NCBI GenBank assembly: GCA_028693165.1
Contig: JAQUVX010000008.1
Location: forward strand, 1-64,000
From: Lachnospiraceae bacterium
Lineage (GTDB): Bacteria; Bacillota; Clostridia; Lachnospirales; Lachnospiraceae
Direction of reading: 5' to 3'
Length of the DNA stretch: 64,000 nucleotides
The notes beneath the pieces are model-generated. The model saw only the letters and a program-made list of their open reading frames with translations. It searched no databases and had not been told where the DNA came from. Below, one piece after another: positions 16,108 through 23,919 of the stretch; the first letter of the stretch is position 1, and each line of letters begins with the position of its first letter. Made by a program: the position numbers and the translations under genes.

Positions 16108-16299
16108 ATCATAACGATTCCCTTCCCGGTTATTCTGCTTTTGTTTTGCAGTTGCCTGCATATTTTTCAGAATATGACGTGCCCGGAAATGCACGGGAGA
16201 GCACCCGCCGAATATTCGATTCTCTCTCCTCCTCGTTAACCTTCAAAAGCCTCAGCCTCAATCAGACTGTTCACGTTCGGCTCAAAGGTGCATGGCGCT
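16108..16299 (-). ncRNA. glmS ribozyme/riboswitch
   Basis: On the minus strand the leader carries AAGCGCC at the 5' end, then the invariant core CGAGGAGGAGAG...TCGAA.TTTCGGCGG.TGC.CTCCCG, which matches the glucosamine-6-phosphate-activated self-cleaving ribozyme. The predicted cleavage is just before the G that pairs with position 16298. P3 and P4-like helices follow (CCGTGC/GGCACG; TCATA.../...TATGA). The 3' limit near 16108 is approximate. Cleavage upstream of glmS leaves a 5'-OH transcript that is rapidly degraded. Confidence 0.95.
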
Positions 16300-16346
16300 T
16301 AGCTTTGCTATTGAATTTCTGCTCCTCCTGAAAGCAGAATGCGGTT

Positions 16347-16355
16347 ATTATAGCA
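16347..16355 (-). promoter_or_regulatory. Extended -10 of the glmS promoter
   Basis: Minus-strand TGCTATAAT lies about 40 bases upstream of the ribozyme cleavage point. The -35 region is poor, which is common with an extended -10. Confidence 0.6.
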
Positions 16356-16390
16356 CATCTTAAGCAAATATTAAACAGTTACCCTCTATT

Positions 16391-16420
16391 TTTCCATATT
16401 TTTCTGTGTTAAAATATAAT
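16391..16420 (+). promoter_or_regulatory. Possible promoter of the NlpC/P60 gene
   Basis: TTTCCA, 18 bases, then a perfect TATAAT (16415-16420) 37 bases before the start codon. The -35 is weak. Confidence 0.5.
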
Positions 16421-16456
16421 ACCGTATGAATAATGATAAGGTGAAGATGAAAATAA

Positions 16457-18475
16457 ATGAATATAAAATTAAACGTTAAGATAAATTCCTGTTTCAAGTT
16501 TTTGATGAAATATAAGAAAAGATGGGCCGCCGCAGGATTGATTCTGATTGTGAGCGCCGTGCCAATGATCGGTTCCTATCTATATGCTCCGCAGACTGCT
16601 CCGGCCACTGCGACCGAAGAGACCACGGCCGATACGGATGCTCTTGCCTGGACCGAGCCGGAAGTGACCACCGCGGCAATCGTCGAATCTGCGACAGCAG
16701 AGGCGTGGAATCCGACGCCAGGAGAATTGAATCTGGTTCATTTTTTTCCTGAGGGTGCCGATCAGAGTGATATGACAAAGAGTCTGGCTGGAGAAGCTTT
16801 CAAGTCTCTGATGACACACGATGTCGACTGGATGAGCAGTATTTATGATTATTCGGATATTACGCCGGCACAGATGGCTGCACGCCTTGGACGCAGCACC
16901 AATGCAGTGATGGGTCATTATAACCCCAAGGATTCCGCTCACAACAAATCGGACCCAAATACCTGGACGATCAATTCCTTTAAACGGATTCGCATGACAG
17001 CGACAGACGGAGACGGCAACGCCATCACTCCTTATTCCAACGTCCTGTCCGTGATGTCCATGGCAAACCTGTACACTTATTTTAAAGGAGTGGAGGACTA
17101 TGACCTTTTTCTGTCCTACTCAAAAAAATTGTGGGAATCCTCCCACTCGTATTCTGTCAGTATGAGTGATGTTTATTATTGCGACGGATGTATGAGTGAA
17201 GATTCCGAACTGAAGGAAATGGAAGAATTAGAAGCACAGGCGAAAGCAGTGGCACTTGGTCTGGCGAAAGAAGAGGAGGACGGATCGATTACCCCGCAGA
17301 CATCGGAGGAAAACGCTTTATCGGGTGATACGGCGGCTTCGGATGCAGCGTCGGATGCAGCGTCGGACACGGCTGACGCTGTCGATTCTTCGCCGGTCAG
17401 TGTGATCGAGGCTGGAAAGTCAAAAGCACTGGAATCTTCCGCCGAAGCATCCCTTGCCTCAGTGGAAGCCTCCACAGCATCGGAATCCACTGAGCCGGAG
17501 AGCACTTCCGGTATCATCGTTTCCGGCCGCCGCGCAGCCACGACCGAAACATCCACCGAAGAAACACTGCCTGTCGCCTCTGAGAATGCAGACAGTACCG
17601 CCAGCACGAAGGCGGGACAGGCCCACACAGAAACCCAGATATCCGAGACCGGCATTGCAGCGGGGGAAGCTACCGCATCCGATGCGACGGTCAGAGAGAT
17701 GAACGAGACGACAAAAGCAGAAAGTCCGAACAGTGCCAGCGAGCATCTGACAAATTGTCCCGGACATGTCGATTTGATTATCCACATGGAGATTATCGGG
17801 TTAACCGAGAAGAAAAATCTGTTTACGCTGGATACCATTGGAAATGACAGCGAAAACATCCAGGAAAGCGACTGGCCAGGCTGGAATCAGTACACCATGG
17901 CATCTGCGCGCCTTTTGAGCACGCAGGACTGGTTTAAAAAGTATGGCCTGACTGTTTCGTCCATTTCGTCCGGCAACCCGCTGACGGAAGGGGAAATCGA
18001 GGCTTATATGGCGGAGCTGCCGTCCGATCTGTCAAAGACACGGCAGGAGATCATTCGCTATGCGCTTTCCTCGGTTGGCAAGGTTCCTTATTATTGGGGA
18101 GGTAAGCCTTCTGCACCAAACTACGCCGCCAACAGCTTCGGTATTCTGACCAGCCCGGATGAAAAGGGGCGTGTCCTGAAGGGCCTGGATTGCTCTGGCT
18201 GGATCAACTGGGTCTACTGGTCGGCTACCGGAAGACGGCTGGCATATGAAAGCACGTCCGGACTGGCTGTATTGGGGACAAAAGTAAACCGCGGAGATTT
18301 GAAACCCGGCGATATTATCGTCCGCACCGGCGCGGATGCACATGTGATTATGTTCCTCGGCTGGACTGCTGACGGAAGGATTCGCTGCATCCATGAGAGC
18401 AGTGCGTCCGTCAACAATGTTACCGTGGGGATTCGAGATGCCAACTGGCCGTATTACCGGAAGCTGGTAGATTAA
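16457..18475 (+). CDS. Membrane-anchored NlpC/P60 peptidoglycan hydrolase
   Basis: A 672-residue exported protein. A basic N-terminus and hydrophobic stretch (about residues 24-44) form a signal anchor. Residues about 80-270 are a domain I do not recognise. Residues about 270-430 are an Ala/Ser/Thr/Glu-rich low-complexity linker with SDAASDAASD runs, probably spanning the wall. The C-terminus (about 530-672) is NlpC/P60: catalytic Cys in LDCSGW, His in AHVIMFLG and a third polar residue near CIHESS, which cuts stem-peptide bonds. A paired CDGC...NCPGH cysteine arrangement in the middle region is of unknown role. Next to an LCP ligase, so cell-wall maturation is likely. Confidence 0.85.
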   Translation: MNIKLNVKINSCFKFLMKYKKRWAAAGLILIVSAVPMIGSYLYAPQTAPATATEETTADTDALAWTEPEVTTAAIVESATAEAWNPTPGELNLVHFFPEGADQSDMTKSLAGEAFKSLMTHDVDWMSSIYDYSDITPAQMAARLGRSTNAVMGHYNPKDSAHNKSDPNTWTINSFKRIRMTATDGDGNAITPYSNVLSVMSMANLYTYFKGVEDYDLFLSYSKKLWESSHSYSVSMSDVYYCDGCMSEDSELKEMEELEAQAKAVALGLAKEEEDGSITPQTSEENALSGDTAASDAASDAASDTADAVDSSPVSVIEAGKSKALESSAEASLASVEASTASESTEPESTSGIIVSGRRAATTETSTEETLPVASENADSTASTKAGQAHTETQISETGIAAGEATASDATVREMNETTKAESPNSASEHLTNCPGHVDLIIHMEIIGLTEKKNLFTLDTIGNDSENIQESDWPGWNQYTMASARLLSTQDWFKKYGLTVSSISSGNPLTEGEIEAYMAELPSDLSKTRQEIIRYALSSVGKVPYYWGGKPSAPNYAANSFGILTSPDEKGRVLKGLDCSGWINWVYWSATGRRLAYESTSGLAVLGTKVNRGDLKPGDIIVRTGADAHVIMFLGWTADGRIRCIHESSASVNNVTVGIRDANWPYYRKLVD

Positions 18476-18510
18476 CTGCATATTTTGCAAAAGAAAGGAC
18501 CAGTATTTCT

Positions 18511-20244
18511 ATGAGATATCAAGAGGATGATTATGAAGATGAACTCGACCGTATGCGGGCCAGACAACAGCGGAAGAAGAACGGTATGCCGCGCCGGGGA
18601 CACAGGGACGAATTTGAGATAGAAGATCTGGACGACGAGACATTTGATGAACCCTTTGACGATGAATTCTTTGATGATGATGCCTTTGACGACGATCCCT
18701 TTGAGAATGGACGTTTTGAGGATACGTCTGTTGATGACCGGATCTATGATGACTCCATGGACACGGTACGCCCTCGTACCAGACGCACAAAAGCCGGAAT
18801 TGCACCGGCGCCGGTGCCGACATCGGCACGCAAGGCCAAGGCTGCTCCAAACCGCACAAAAAAGCCAAAGCGAAAGAAGAAAAAATTGCTGCCCGTTCTT
18901 TTCCTGGCCATCGTTTTGTTTGCCGGATATCTGCTGTTTCAATGGGTACGCGATGACAGTTACTGGACGATCGCCGTGTTCGGCGTTGATTCCAGGGATG
19001 GCAATCTGGGAAAGGGTGCGCTGTCTGATGTGGAAATGATCTGCAACATCAACAAAAAGACCGGGGAAATCCGTCTGGTTTCCGTATTCCGTGACAGCTA
19101 TCTGCGCATCAACCAGTCGGATGATTACGATAAGATCAACGAAGCCTACTTTAAAGGTGGTCATAAGCAGGCCGTAGATGCCCTCAGAGACAATTTGGAC
19201 CTTCCGATAGACGATTATGCCACCTTTAACTGGAAAGCTGTTGTGGACGCAATCAACGTCCTTGGCGGGGTAGATTTGGAAATCTCGGATAAGGAATTTG
19301 CATACATCAATTCCTTTATCACTGAGACCGTACAGTCCACTGGCGTCGGTTCCTACCAGCTGGAACACAGCGGCATGAATCATCTGGATGGTGTCCAGGC
19401 TGTCGCTTACGCAAGACTTCGTCTGATGGACACCGACTTTAACCGTACCGAACGGCAGCGCAAGGTACTGGGACAGGCCATGGAAAAAGCGAAACAGGCT
19501 GACAACGCCACCTTGAAGCGGCTGGTAGCTGCGGTATATCCGCAGGTATCCACCAGTGTCGGGGTTTCGGATCTGCTCGGCATGGCAAAGAATGCCCGTA
19601 AATATTATATCGGACAAACCTCCGGTTTCCCGTTTTCACATCAGGAGATAAAGATTCAAAAGAAATCCTGCGTCATTCCGACCACGCTGGAGAGCAATGT
19701 GGTTCAGCTTCACAGCTTTTTATATGAAAAGGAAAATTATATTCCATCCGCCACCGTGAAGAAGATCAGCAATCACATCGCTGAAGTTTCCGGCCTTGGA
19801 ATCCCGGGAAGTGACACGGAGTCCGGTAAGAATATCGGAACAGAGGGCAACAATGGCGGTGGACAGAATGCGCCTCAGAATCCTACACCCAAACCTCAGC
19901 AGACCGAGGCACCCGTTCCCGCTGAGACTGAATCGCTGCCGGAAGAGACGGAAACCGAGAGCAGTGCCGCCGAGACGGAATCCACAGAAGTGACCGTGGT
20001 GGAGCCTCTGGAATCAGAAACAGCGACAACCGGAGCGTCAGAAAGCCCGAACGGCCCATCCGGAGGTCCGGGAGTTTCCACAACAAAACCGGTTCCCGAA
20101 ACTTCCGGATCTGTTGTAGAAGCACCATCGCCATCACAGCACGCTACCACGGAGGCACCATCCGAAACCAAAGGCGCACTGGAAGCCCCAGGACAGGGGA
20201 ATGCTTCCGCAGCAGAAGAGCAGGGGCCAGGAGTGACACCGTAA
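18511..20244 (+). CDS. LytR-CpsA-Psr (LCP) family wall-polymer ligase
   Basis: A 577-residue type II membrane protein. Residues 1-85 are cytoplasmic and very acidic (many Asp/Glu-Phe repeats), residues 85-128 are Lys/Arg-rich, and one membrane helix lies near 130-148. The LCP domain follows (about 155-330) with VFGVDSRDG, DVEMICNIN, SVFRDSYLRI and DKINEAYF motifs. LCP enzymes transfer undecaprenyl-linked glycopolymers to peptidoglycan outside the membrane. The last 150 residues are a Pro/Thr/Glu/Ser-rich tail without structure. It starts 35 bases after the NlpC/P60 gene and is probably co-transcribed; a terminator closes the pair. Confidence 0.88.
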   Translation: MRYQEDDYEDELDRMRARQQRKKNGMPRRGHRDEFEIEDLDDETFDEPFDDEFFDDDAFDDDPFENGRFEDTSVDDRIYDDSMDTVRPRTRRTKAGIAPAPVPTSARKAKAAPNRTKKPKRKKKKLLPVLFLAIVLFAGYLLFQWVRDDSYWTIAVFGVDSRDGNLGKGALSDVEMICNINKKTGEIRLVSVFRDSYLRINQSDDYDKINEAYFKGGHKQAVDALRDNLDLPIDDYATFNWKAVVDAINVLGGVDLEISDKEFAYINSFITETVQSTGVGSYQLEHSGMNHLDGVQAVAYARLRLMDTDFNRTERQRKVLGQAMEKAKQADNATLKRLVAAVYPQVSTSVGVSDLLGMAKNARKYYIGQTSGFPFSHQEIKIQKKSCVIPTTLESNVVQLHSFLYEKENYIPSATVKKISNHIAEVSGLGIPGSDTESGKNIGTEGNNGGGQNAPQNPTPKPQQTEAPVPAETESLPEETETESSAAETESTEVTVVEPLESETATTGASESPNGPSGGPGVSTTKPVPETSGSVVEAPSPSQHATTEAPSETKGALEAPGQGNASAAEEQGPGVTP

Positions 20245-20351
20245 GTAAGTGATACGGTTGGATGATTGATTGTAGGTTTTATTTCACGCCTAGTTGACAT
20301 AATTTATTTATGTTAATCCATCGCATTTCGCAATAGTAAATGGTCTTGTAA

Positions 20352-20406
20352 TGCAAAAGTAACTGTTCCTTTTATGTGAGATAGAGGACAGTTACTTTTT
20401 TGCATA
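20352..20406 (+). terminator. Terminator after the LCP gene
   Basis: TGCAAAAGTAACTGTTCC pairs imperfectly with GGACAGTTACTTTTTTGCA, with the T run within the 3' arm. The remaining gene-free stretch 20407-20761 holds the inverted-repeat element and promoter listed separately. Confidence 0.8.
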
Positions 20407-20437
20407 TGTTCCATCCAAAAGGAGAAGTAAAGGATAA

Positions 20438-20469
20438 CTATTCGCAAAACACTTGCGTTTAACGAATAG
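20438..20469. other. Dif-like dyad: 13-base arms around a 6-base centre
   Basis: CTATTCGCAAAAC and GTTTAACGAATAG are complementary at 11 of 13 positions and flank ACTTGC. Tyrosine recombinases of the Xer type act on two 11-13-base arms around 6-8 bases. A degenerate counterpart lies at 20662-20691 (CTATGCGTTAAA, six bases, TTTCGCGAATAG). A tyrosine recombinase gene begins about 1 kb downstream. Recognition by that enzyme is inference. Confidence 0.4.
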
Positions 20470-20470
20470 A

Positions 20471-20499
20471 TTGACAAATGGATGGGATGGATCTATAAT
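20471..20499 (+). promoter_or_regulatory. Perfect consensus promoter upstream of the ttcA-like gene
   Basis: TTGACA (20471-20476), exactly 17 bases, TATAAT (20494-20499). It starts next to the left dyad and reads toward the PP-loop and recombinase genes, giving a leader of about 255 bases. This is the strongest-looking promoter in the window. Confidence 0.8.
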
Positions 20500-20761
20500 C
20501 AAAAAACAATCATAGAAACACGGATAGCACTTATCCGAATCAAAAACAAAGAAGAAGGAGAACAGGGGAAAACAGTGCAGAGTTTTTCGCAAACGACCCA
20601 TCTAAGCTGTATCCATGGATGGACGTTAATCAGCCATACTTCGGTACGATCCCATGTGCAACTATGCGTTAAACTAGACTTTCGCGAATAGTTAGACGCT
20701 GCTATTTGAGATCTGAACTTGGTCAATTGTTCTCTTTGCGCCCCCTGCCACATCATATCAT

Positions 20762-21514
20762 ATGAAATTACAACGTTTATACAGTCTCACTCGTCAGGCC
20801 ATCGACTGCTATCACATGATTGAGGACGGCGATCACATTGCTGTCGGTATCTCAGGCGGCAAGGACAGCCTTACATTATTGTATGCATTAAATGGATTGA
20901 TGAAATTCTATCCAAAGAAATTTACCATTACTGCAATTACGGTTGATCTTGGTTTCGACGGCTTCGATCTCTCACCCGTCACCGAGCTCTGTGAGCGATT
21001 TTCGATTCCCTATACGATCATTCATACCGAGATCGGAAAAATATTGTTTGATACGCGAAAAGAAACCAACCCCTGTGCGCTGTGTGCAAAAATGCGAAAA
21101 GGTGCGCTGAATCAGGCTGCAAAGGATCTCGGCTGCAACAAGGTCGCATATGCCCATCATATGGATGACATCATCGAAACGATGCTGTTGTCTTTAATCT
21201 ACGAAGGCCGGTTTTATTCCTTCTCGCCTTATACTTATCTGGATCGGATGCAGCTCACGGTAATCCGGCCTCTGATGTACGTCCCGGAGGCGGATGTGAT
21301 CGGCTTCAAAAACAAATACAGTCTGCCGGTCTGTAAAAATCCCTGCCCGGTGGACGGTCATACAAAACGCGAATATGTGAAACAATTAACGAAGAGTCTG
21401 GAGCATGAAAATCCTGGTGTGAAAACGCGCATGTTCCACGCTATTTTAAACGGCAAGATTGATGGCTGGCCCATCTTGGCGCAAGAAGAAACGGAGGGTC
21501 CAAGGCATGAGTAA
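20762..21514 (+). CDS. ttcA: TtcA-like PP-loop tRNA thiolation protein
   Basis: A 250-residue ATP pyrophosphatase of the TtcA/TilS class. The PP-loop SGGKDS (near residue 31) binds ATP. CALC (near 100), the CPVDG cysteine near 195 and HHMDD (near 128) match TtcA, which adds sulfur to cytidine 32 of tRNA using an Fe-S cluster. In Firmicutes the exact substrate is less certain. The ATG at 20762 gives the family N-terminus, but no Shine-Dalgarno sequence precedes it, unusual here. Its last eight bases overlap the recombinase gene, so the two are translationally coupled. Confidence 0.85.
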   Translation: MKLQRLYSLTRQAIDCYHMIEDGDHIAVGISGGKDSLTLLYALNGLMKFYPKKFTITAITVDLGFDGFDLSPVTELCERFSIPYTIIHTEIGKILFDTRKETNPCALCAKMRKGALNQAAKDLGCNKVAYAHHMDDIIETMLLSLIYEGRFYSFSPYTYLDRMQLTVIRPLMYVPEADVIGFKNKYSLPVCKNPCPVDGHTKREYVKQLTKSLEHENPGVKTRMFHAILNGKIDGWPILAQEETEGPRHE

Positions 21515-22568
21515 TCTGCCCTACCATGAACAAAAAGATATCGAAAACGTAAAAAAACTGAGAACCCTGATCAAAGAACTGCCGCCCTTCTGCACGGATT
21601 TCTTCCGCGGAATCGAGCCGCGCACTTCTTCCCGAACTAGGATCGCATATGCTTACGATCTCGGAGTGTTTTTTGACTTTCTTGAGAAAGAAAATCCGGT
21701 ATTTAAGAAAATGAGCCGCCGGGATTTCCGTCTGGATCATCTGGATGAGCTGACTGTCCATGATCTGGAAGAATACATGGAATTCTTAAAATATCGTTTT
21801 AACGAACACAATCAGGAAGTGGTCAATAAGGAGCGTGGAATCATGCGCAAGATCTCTTCTCTGAAAAGCTTCTACAACTACTACTATCGCAATGAGCAGC
21901 TCCAAAACAATCCTGCGGCGCTGATCCGGATGCCTAAGATTCACGAAAAAGAAATTATACGACTGGATATTGATGAGGTGGCACTTCTCCTTGACGAGGT
22001 TGAGCAGGGCGACAGTCTGACCGATAAGCAAAAATCCTTTCATAATAAAACCAAGATTCGTGACCTTGCACTTCTTACGCTTCTTCTCGGAACGGGAATC
22101 CGTGTTTCAGAATGTGTAGGACTTGATATGGATGATGTCGATTTCAAAAACGGCGGCATCCATATCCATCGCAAAGGAGGAAAAGAAGTCACCGTGTACT
22201 TTGGCGTGGAGGTCGAGGATGCTCTACAGGATTATCTGGATGAGCGCTTCGGAATCGACGCGATGCCAGGCCATGAGAAAGCTCTCTTTCTGTCACTCCA
22301 GAGAAAGCGGATCGCCGTGCGCAGTGTCGAAAATCTCGTAAAGAAATATGCACGAATCGTCACGCCGCTGAAGAAGATCACCCCGCATAAGCTGCGCAGT
22401 ACCTACGGCACCAATCTGTACCGCGAAACCGGCGACATCTATCTTGTGGCCGATGTACTTGGACATTCGGATGTCAATACCACAAAGAAACATTATGCTG
22501 CATTGGAGGACGAACGCCGGCGAAGTGCCCGGAATGCAGTTCGTCTGCGGGAGAAATTTGACGAGTAA
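21507..22568 (+). CDS. Xer-like tyrosine recombinase
   Basis: A 353-residue site-specific recombinase. The N-terminal SAM-like DNA-binding domain (about 10-150) is followed by the catalytic domain with the full set of residues: Arg in GTGIRVSE, Lys in HRKGGKE, His and Arg in PHKLRSTYG, His in LGHSD and nucleophile Tyr in KKHYAAL. Length and the insertion before the catalytic domain resemble single-protein Xer systems such as streptococcal XerS more than XerC/XerD (about 300 residues). ATG at 21507 follows GGAGGG. It is not inside a recognisable prophage or integron, so a chromosomal role such as dimer resolution is plausible. Confidence 0.85.
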   Translation: MSNLPYHEQKDIENVKKLRTLIKELPPFCTDFFRGIEPRTSSRTRIAYAYDLGVFFDFLEKENPVFKKMSRRDFRLDHLDELTVHDLEEYMEFLKYRFNEHNQEVVNKERGIMRKISSLKSFYNYYYRNEQLQNNPAALIRMPKIHEKEIIRLDIDEVALLLDEVEQGDSLTDKQKSFHNKTKIRDLALLTLLLGTGIRVSECVGLDMDDVDFKNGGIHIHRKGGKEVTVYFGVEVEDALQDYLDERFGIDAMPGHEKALFLSLQRKRIAVRSVENLVKKYARIVTPLKKITPHKLRSTYGTNLYRETGDIYLVADVLGHSDVNTTKKHYAALEDERRRSARNAVRLREKFDE

Positions 22569-22572
22569 TTTT

Positions 22573-22622
22573 AAGAATACATAACAGCGATACCACCATC
22601 GGGTCATCGCTGTTATATTCTT
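22573..22622 (+). terminator. Terminator after the recombinase gene
   Basis: TAACAGCGAT (22582-22591) pairs with ATCGCTGTTA (22606-22615), extended by AAGAATA/TATTCTT, followed by a T-rich stretch. Confidence 0.75.
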
Positions 22623-22653
22623 CTCATGCGTTCTTCTCATGCTATAAAATCGG

Positions 22654-22974
22654 TCACTCCGCAAAATAAACCACGGTAAGGAATTCTCCGGAATGAATGT
22701 TCTCGCCTTTCAGACCATTCATACGCTTCAGCTCATCTACATATTCTCTCGTCGAATAGCCGCTTCCCTCTGCATAGGTTCCTGCGATATCCCATAAGCT
22801 GTCACCCTGTTGCAACTGAACGCTGGTATAATAGCGGTTCAGCGGCTTCACATACTTCTCTTCTGCATGGGCGTTCAATAATGTGTGGCCAAAAAAGCCA
22901 GAGCAAAAAGCCAGAATCATTAAAATAATAATGGTAAAGTTTCTCATTTTCCGCTGTACGGTTCTTCTGTTCAT
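22654..22974 (-). CDS. YneA-like LysM protein, SOS division inhibitor candidate
   Basis: A 106-residue protein with one N-terminal membrane helix (about 11-33, ending near ANAHAEE) and a LysM peptidoglycan-binding domain (about 48-104, QQGDSLWDIA...). It is divergent from lexA and its promoter contains a LexA box, the same arrangement as yneA-lexA in Bacillus, where YneA delays septation during DNA damage. Sequence similarity beyond LysM is limited, so function is inferred from context. Confidence 0.75.
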   Translation of the reverse strand: MNRRTVQRKMRNFTIIILMILAFCSGFFGHTLLNAHAEEKYVKPLNRYYTSVQLQQGDSLWDIAGTYAEGSGYSTREYVDELKRMNGLKGENIHSGEFLTVVYFAE

Positions 22975-23021
22975 ACGGTATCCCCCCTTATATTCTTACC
23001 TCTGCATCGGTCAATCAGATG

Positions 23022-23133
23022 CAAACATTTGTTCTGTTCTTGTAATGCCATTATAGTATCCGAACATGTGTTTGTCAATGGCTTTTCCAAAAAAATCGAA
23101 CAAAAGTTTGCTTTTTCATCGAACATATGTTAG
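23022..23133. promoter_or_regulatory. Four LexA (SOS) boxes
   Basis: Sites resembling CGAACRNRYGTTYG: 23022-23035 (read on the minus strand as AGAACAAATGTTTG), 23061-23074 (CGAACATGTGTTTG, full match), 23097-23110 (CGAACAAAAGTTTG) and 23120-23133 (CGAACATATGTTAG). Two overlap each divergent promoter or its start region, so LexA would repress both itself and the LysM protein. Confidence 0.88.
23050..23078 (-). promoter_or_regulatory. Consensus promoter of the yneA-like gene
   Basis: On the minus strand TTGACA, 17 bases, TATAAT, a perfect consensus with the LexA box 23061-23074 inside the spacer and touching the -35. Confidence 0.85.
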
Positions 23134-23136
23134 TAT
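23108..23136 (+). promoter_or_regulatory. Promoter of lexA
   Basis: TTGCTT, 17 bases, TAGTAT. Two LexA boxes (23097-23110 and 23120-23133) overlap it. Confidence 0.65.
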
Positions 23137-23172
23137 AGAAGCAGAAGAAATCACGGGAACGGAGGAAACTGT

Positions 23173-23790
23173 ATGGCACAGGGAAAGATCAGCGCGAAAC
23201 AGCAGGAAATATTAGAATATATCAAAGAGAACATTTTAAGGAAGGGCTATCCGCCGGCTGTTCGGGAGATTTGTGAAGCGGTACAGCTCAAGTCCACTTC
23301 TTCCGTCCACTCTCATCTTGAGACCCTTGAGCGGAACGGTTACATCCGCCGCGATCCTACCAAACCGCGGGCCATCGAGATTCTCGATGATGAATTTGCC
23401 CTGACGCGCCGTGAGGTCGTTCAGGTTCCGATGCTCGGCACGGTAGCTGCCGGACAGCCGATTCTGGCCCAGGAGCACATTGAGGATTATTTTCCGATTC
23501 CGGCCAGTATGCTCCCGAACGCAGAGACTTATTTGCTTCGCGTCAAGGGAGACAGCATGATCAATGTCGGCATCTTTGACGGTGACCATGTGCTCGTAGA
23601 GAAGCGCAGCAGTGCGCGAAACGGGGAACTTGTTGTTGCGATGGTCCAGGATTCCGCGACCGTAAAGCGTTTTTTCAAAGAGGATGGACATTACCGCCTG
23701 CAGCCGGAGAACGACTCCATGGATCCGATCATCGTGCAGGACGTTGAGATTCTCGGCAAAGTGATCGGCCTTTTCCGCATGATGTCCTGA
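23173..23790 (+). CDS. lexA: LexA SOS repressor
   Basis: A 205-residue repressor-protease. The winged helix is in residues 1-70 (YPPAVREIC, SSVHSHLETLERNGYI). The self-cleavage Ala-Gly is in TVAAGQP near residue 95. The serine/lysine dyad is in GDSMIN (near 132) and TVKRFF (near 168). RecA filaments on single-stranded DNA trigger autocleavage and release SOS genes. The start follows GGAGG. Divergent from the LysM protein with shared boxes. Confidence 0.97.
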   Translation: MAQGKISAKQQEILEYIKENILRKGYPPAVREICEAVQLKSTSSVHSHLETLERNGYIRRDPTKPRAIEILDDEFALTRREVVQVPMLGTVAAGQPILAQEHIEDYFPIPASMLPNAETYLLRVKGDSMINVGIFDGDHVLVEKRSSARNGELVVAMVQDSATVKRFFKEDGHYRLQPENDSMDPIIVQDVEILGKVIGLFRMMS

Positions 23791-23840
23791 TTTTCCATGA
23801 TACTAAAATGAATCCTACAGGACACAGTTTCCTGTAATAT

Positions 23841-23890
23841 AAAAGAAGTCCGCAGGTGCATCCATATCCCTGCGGACTTCTTGTGATTTT
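23841..23890. terminator. Terminator between lexA and the kinase-like gene
   Basis: AAGAAGTCCGCAGG (23843-23856) pairs perfectly with CCTGCGGACTTCTT (23869-23882). T-rich sequence lies on both sides, so it can stop lexA (+) and the convergent kinase-like gene (-). Confidence 0.85.
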
Positions 23891-23919
23891 CCGAGTTTCG
23901 TATTTTTTAATTCAACCTT

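Larger units (their letters stand above)
20435..20694. repeat. Inverted-repeat segment enclosing a promoter
   Basis: TAACTATTCGC at 20435-20445 is repeated inverted at 20684-20694. The similarity continues inward with gaps (GTTTAACG.ATAG, then TTG), giving imperfect terminal repeats of roughly 45 bases around about 170 bases. Each terminal repeat is itself a dyad. The interior has a perfect -35/-10 pair but no credible protein. No target-site duplication is evident at the ends. Candidates: miniature transposable element, invertible promoter, or recombinase target region. Confidence 0.6.

Noticed and set aside
17176-17859. 227-codon minus-strand Ser/Ala/Val-rich frame
   Set aside because: It is the complement of the low-complexity linker of the NlpC/P60 gene, where stop codons are rare in several frames.
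20482-20691. 69-codon + strand frame inside the inverted-repeat segment
   Set aside because: It starts within the promoter spacer, has no ribosome site and ends in the right repeat; no protein-like pattern.
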